Source: Coralliovum pocilloporae
Lineage (GTDB): Bacteria > Pseudomonadota > Alphaproteobacteria > Rhizobiales > Cohaesibacteraceae
Reading direction: 5' to 3'
NCBI RefSeq assembly: GCF_030845175.1
Contig: NZ_CP132542.1
Coordinates: 2,205,501-2,269,500 of the forward strand
DNA: 64,000 bases
The first letter of the stretch is position 1, and each line of letters begins with the position of its first letter. The notes beneath the pieces are model-generated. The model saw nothing but the letters and a program-made list of their open reading frames with translations, made no database searches and was not told the DNA's origin. The translations under genes and the position numbers were made by a program. Below, in pieces: positions 61,518-64,000 of the stretch.

Positions 61518-62885
61518 ATGGTCACGAGACGGATTTTATTGACTGCAGGAGCCCTGGCGGGAACGCTGGCGGCAACGAAGGCTGTCAGCCTGACATCTGC
61601 CAGTCTGGACACGGTAGCCAGTGCAGCGCAGCCACGCCTCAGGCCCGGACTCCTGGACGATCAGAGCTATTGGCTGCAACAGGCCATCAATCAGGCTGCG
61701 CTCGACAAGCAACCGCTTGAGCTGCCCGCTGGTGTCTTCAAGGTCTCTAACATCACAATCCGCAACAAACGCCTTCTGATCCGCGGCGTGCCCGGGGCAA
61801 CGAGATTGCTTTATGGCGGCGGCGGTCATCTGATCTCGGGTGAGGATCTTGAAGAAGTCCGGATGGAGGGCGTCGTTCTTGATGGTGGCAATCTGCCTCT
61901 TGGCGATTATGTCTCAGGTCTGCTGCATCTGTCGAACTGTCCGGATCTCACACTCGATCAGGTATCCTTCAGAAATTCCACAACAGGCGGGGCCTATCTG
62001 GTGCGGGCCGGAGGGCGCATTGCCAATTGCCATGTCCGCGATGTGGCTGATACCGGTCTCTTCAGCATTGAGGCACAGGGCCTGTCGATCCGCGACAATG
62101 ATATCGCCCGATGCGGCAATGGCGGGGTGCGGGTCTGGCGCTGGGCTGACGGGGAAGATGGCACCATCCTGACGGGAAACAGGATTGCGGATATCGGCTC
62201 AGACAGTGGTGGAACAGGGCAGAATGGCAATGGAATCAATATTTTCCGAGCCAATTCCGTTATTGTTGCCAACAACCATATCAGTGACTGCTTCTTCTCT
62301 GCCATTCGTGGCAATTCAGCAAGCAATGTGCAAATCATGGGGAATTCCTGCCGTGGCCTCGGGGAGACCGCTATTTATGCGGAATTCGGCTTTGAGGGCG
62401 CTGTCATCTCCAACAACATTATCGATGGAGCGACCACGGGGATCTCGATCACAAATCTGGATTCCGGCGGGCGGCTGGGCGTCTGCTCCGGCAATCTTAT
62501 TCGCAATCTCAATCCTCATACAAAAAGCCCGGCGGGTGATCTGTCCTTCCTTGGTACCGGCATTGCGGTTGAGGCGGACACAGCAATCTCCGGCAATGTG
62601 ATTGAGAACGCGCCCGCCATTGGCATGCTGCTGGGCTGGGGTCCCTATATGCGGAATATCACGGCTACAGGCAATCTGGTGCGCAAGGCCGGTATCGGTA
62701 TCGGAGCGTCAGTGGTTGACGGCGTCGGCTCTGCTGTCATCACCGATAATGTGATTGCAGACGCGCAGAAAGGTGCGATCCTGGGGATGCAATGGACAAA
62801 GATTGTCTCAGATGATCTGGCCCGGACGGACAGGCAGCCCTACGCAAACCTGACGGTTAAACGCAACCGGGTGGTTACGAGCTGA
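61518..62885 (+). CDS. Tat-exported parallel beta-helix protein (TIGR03808 type)
   Basis: A 455-residue protein. The twin-arginine signal is VTRRILLTAGALAG followed by a hydrophobic stretch and AAQ. The rest is a right-handed beta-helix with repeats such as NSVIVANNHISDC and NVQIMGNSCRG and GAVISNNIIDG, as in pectate-lyase-like folds. I recognise the family of twin-arginine-translocated repeat proteins known in rhizobia, whose function is unknown. No catalytic residues are evident. An AGGG-containing ribosome site precedes the ATG. Confidence 0.82.
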   Translation: MVTRRILLTAGALAGTLAATKAVSLTSASLDTVASAAQPRLRPGLLDDQSYWLQQAINQAALDKQPLELPAGVFKVSNITIRNKRLLIRGVPGATRLLYGGGGHLISGEDLEEVRMEGVVLDGGNLPLGDYVSGLLHLSNCPDLTLDQVSFRNSTTGGAYLVRAGGRIANCHVRDVADTGLFSIEAQGLSIRDNDIARCGNGGVRVWRWADGEDGTILTGNRIADIGSDSGGTGQNGNGINIFRANSVIVANNHISDCFFSAIRGNSASNVQIMGNSCRGLGETAIYAEFGFEGAVISNNIIDGATTGISITNLDSGGRLGVCSGNLIRNLNPHTKSPAGDLSFLGTGIAVEADTAISGNVIENAPAIGMLLGWGPYMRNITATGNLVRKAGIGIGASVVDGVGSAVITDNVIADAQKGAILGMQWTKIVSDDLARTDRQPYANLTVKRNRVVTS

Positions 62886-62888
62886 CAT

Positions 62889-62915
62889 AATAAAAAGGGG
62901 CCGGAAAGGCCCCTT
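62889..62915 (-). terminator. Terminator of the first L,D-transpeptidase gene
   Basis: On the minus strand: AAGGGGCC, TTTCC loop, GGCCCCTT then TTTATTAT. The 8-bp stem with a T-run lies between convergent genes. Confidence 0.88.
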
Positions 62916-62940
62916 GATCAATTCAAGCCGCGCAGCGTGC

Positions 62941-63561
62941 TTATTTCACGACCACCTTGGCACCGACTTTCACCCGCTTGTACAGATCGGTGACATGGTC
63001 ATTGACCATGCGGATGCAGCCTGATGACATGTTGTAACCGATGGTCCATGGCGCATTGGTGCCATGGATGCGGTAAATCGTGTCACGACCGCCCTTGTAG
63101 AGATAGAGCGCGCGTGCGCCGAGCGGATTGTCGGGGCCGCCTGCCATGGAAACTGGCAGCTTGATACCCTTGCGGGCTTCACGGATACGCATTTCCGGTG
63201 GAGGTGTCCAGCGCGGCCACTTGGCCTTGCGTCCGACCTTTACCTTACCGGACCAGCCAAAGCCGTCACGTCCAACACCAACACCATACCGAACAGCCTT
63301 GCCGTTATCGAGGACGTAGTAGAGGTAGTGTTTCTTGGTATCGATAACGATTGTGCCCGGCTTTTCCTTGGTGGAATAGCTGACCGTCTTCTGCCGGAAG
63401 CGGCGGGGAATGACGCGGGACCGCGCCTTGATACGGTTGACGGTGATATAGGTCCGTGTCACCGGATCGAAATAACGCTCGTCGCCGGTATTCGCCTGAA
63501 CGGCTGGAACCGTCAGGGAAAGTGCCAGAAAACCGGCAAGAAACGTGAGCATGCTGCGCAT
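62941..63561 (-). CDS. L,D-transpeptidase (YkuD family)
   Basis: A 206-residue exported enzyme with a signal peptide (1-23, ending VQA-NT). The YkuD domain covers about 68-206. The catalytic motif is H166 (IHGTNAP) followed by S180-G-C182-I-R184 (SSGCIRM). It makes 3-3 peptidoglycan cross-links or attaches proteins to the wall, in the periplasm. The neighbouring gene to the right codes a second, similar enzyme, and the terminator between them means separate transcripts. Confidence 0.93.
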   Translation of the reverse strand: MRSMLTFLAGFLALSLTVPAVQANTGDERYFDPVTRTYITVNRIKARSRVIPRRFRQKTVSYSTKEKPGTIVIDTKKHYLYYVLDNGKAVRYGVGVGRDGFGWSGKVKVGRKAKWPRWTPPPEMRIREARKGIKLPVSMAGGPDNPLGARALYLYKGGRDTIYRIHGTNAPWTIGYNMSSGCIRMVNDHVTDLYKRVKVGAKVVVK

Positions 63562-63697
63562 GGTTGCCTCATTCGTTCAAACATCTGACTCGCAATTGAA
63601 TGGGCGAACCATACTGGACCGTTGGTTCTATGCCAAGCAAAACTGCGACAATCCGTCAGATTCCGACCAATTGCCGATGTCACCGGATTTCCTGAAG

Positions 63698-63725
63698 CAA
63701 AAAAAGGGGCAGATGACCGCCCCTT
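63698..63725 (-). terminator. Terminator of the second L,D-transpeptidase gene
   Basis: On the minus strand AAGGGGC, GGTCATCT loop, GCCCCTT then seven or more T. It follows the truncated gene at the right edge. Confidence 0.88.
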
Positions 63726-63756
63726 AATATCGTCGTATGTCTTTGTCCGCTCGGGA

Positions 63757-64000
63757 TCAGAGAACGACCACCTTGGCGCCCACCGGAACCCGCTCATAAA
63801 GATCGGTTACGTCCTGGTTCCGCATGCGGATACAGCCGGACGATACAGCATGTCCGATGGTCCAGGGCTGATTAGAGCCGTGAATGCGATAAAGTGTTGA
63901 TCCCAGATAAAGCGCACGGGCGCCCATTGGGTTTTCCGGTCCGCCCGGCATAAAGCGCGGCAGGATACGGCCCTTCTTCTTCTCGCGGGCAATCATTTCC
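63757..64000 (-). CDS. L,D-transpeptidase (YkuD family), C-terminal part
   Basis: The last 80 codons of a gene that continues past the right edge. The sequence EMIAREKKKGRILPRFMPGG parallels PEMRIREARKGIKLPVSMAGG of the neighbour. It includes IHGSNQPW and SSGCIRM with the catalytic His and Cys. It is clearly a paralogue of the gene at 62941-63561 and probably arose by tandem duplication. The real start is outside the window. Confidence 0.9.
   Translation of the reverse strand, partial: EMIAREKKKGRILPRFMPGGPENPMGARALYLGSTLYRIHGSNQPWTIGHAVSSGCIRMRNQDVTDLYERVPVGAKVVVL

Noticed and set aside
1-64000. Insertion sequences, prophage, integron or restriction-modification genes
   Set aside because: No transposase, integrase, phage structural or restriction/modification gene was recognised, and I saw no terminal inverted repeats with target duplications.

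Overview
The window looks like chromosome from a marine alphaproteobacterium, most likely of the Hyphomicrobiales (Rhizobiales). This is inferred from gene content: rhizobial-type L-asparaginase, the Tat-exported TIGR03808-type repeat protein, DUF2336 and PilZ neighbours, DUF3750, an ScfR-type acyl regulator, tandem YkuD transpeptidases, betaine uptake and dimethylglycine oxidation. No rRNA, insertion sequence, prophage or CRISPR array is visible. The two tRNA genes (Pro-CGG and Gln-UUG, both minus strand) encode their CCA ends.

Layout. 0-10 kb: an exported protein cut by the left edge, a methyltransferase, two LuxR-type response regulators (one with Asn in place of the phospho-acceptor Asp), an XRE regulator, an EamA transporter, a GIY-YIG protein, a membrane desaturase, an ScfR-like regulator with TGCAAA palindromes upstream, and a di-haem peroxidase gene followed closely by a chemoreceptor gene. 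10-22 kb: a TPR protein, tRNA-Pro, a GST, a divergent amino-acid ABC importer (binding protein on one strand, ATPase and permease on the other), tRNA-Gln, a dimethylglycine/sarcosine dehydrogenase, LysR, a DegT-type aminotransferase and an FAD amine-oxidase-like enzyme. 22-24 kb: PilZ and DUF2336 genes.

24-45 kb is the accessory highlight. It holds a type I secretion operon with two ABC subunits in one operon plus an HlyD-type adaptor, divergently transcribed from a 13.65-kb gene for a roughly 4,549-residue VCBS/cadherin/RTX adhesin, followed 9 bp later by a small-molecule kinase-like gene. The two ABC subunits have heavily altered ATPase motifs, and the adhesin repeats carry near-identical internal duplications, which suggests recent expansion. 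No outer-membrane TolC-type gene is in the window.

45-64 kb: class I aminotransferase and slyX, a BCCT transporter, a thiolase gene abutting a Cys-phosphatase gene, DUF3750, asparaginase, a pair of EAL-domain genes (first eroded, second with a complete catalytic set), the glycolate oxidase operon glcDEF with a perfect palindrome just upstream, cytochrome c, a lipoprotein, meaB, a Tat-exported beta-helix protein and two L,D-transpeptidases, the second cut by the right edge. Several genes fit together metabolically: BCCT uptake with dimethylglycine/sarcosine dehydrogenase (betaine use), and MeaB, thiolase and an ScfR-like regulator (short-chain acyl-CoA metabolism). An interspersed palindromic repeat family occurs three times between 51.6 and 54.8 kb.
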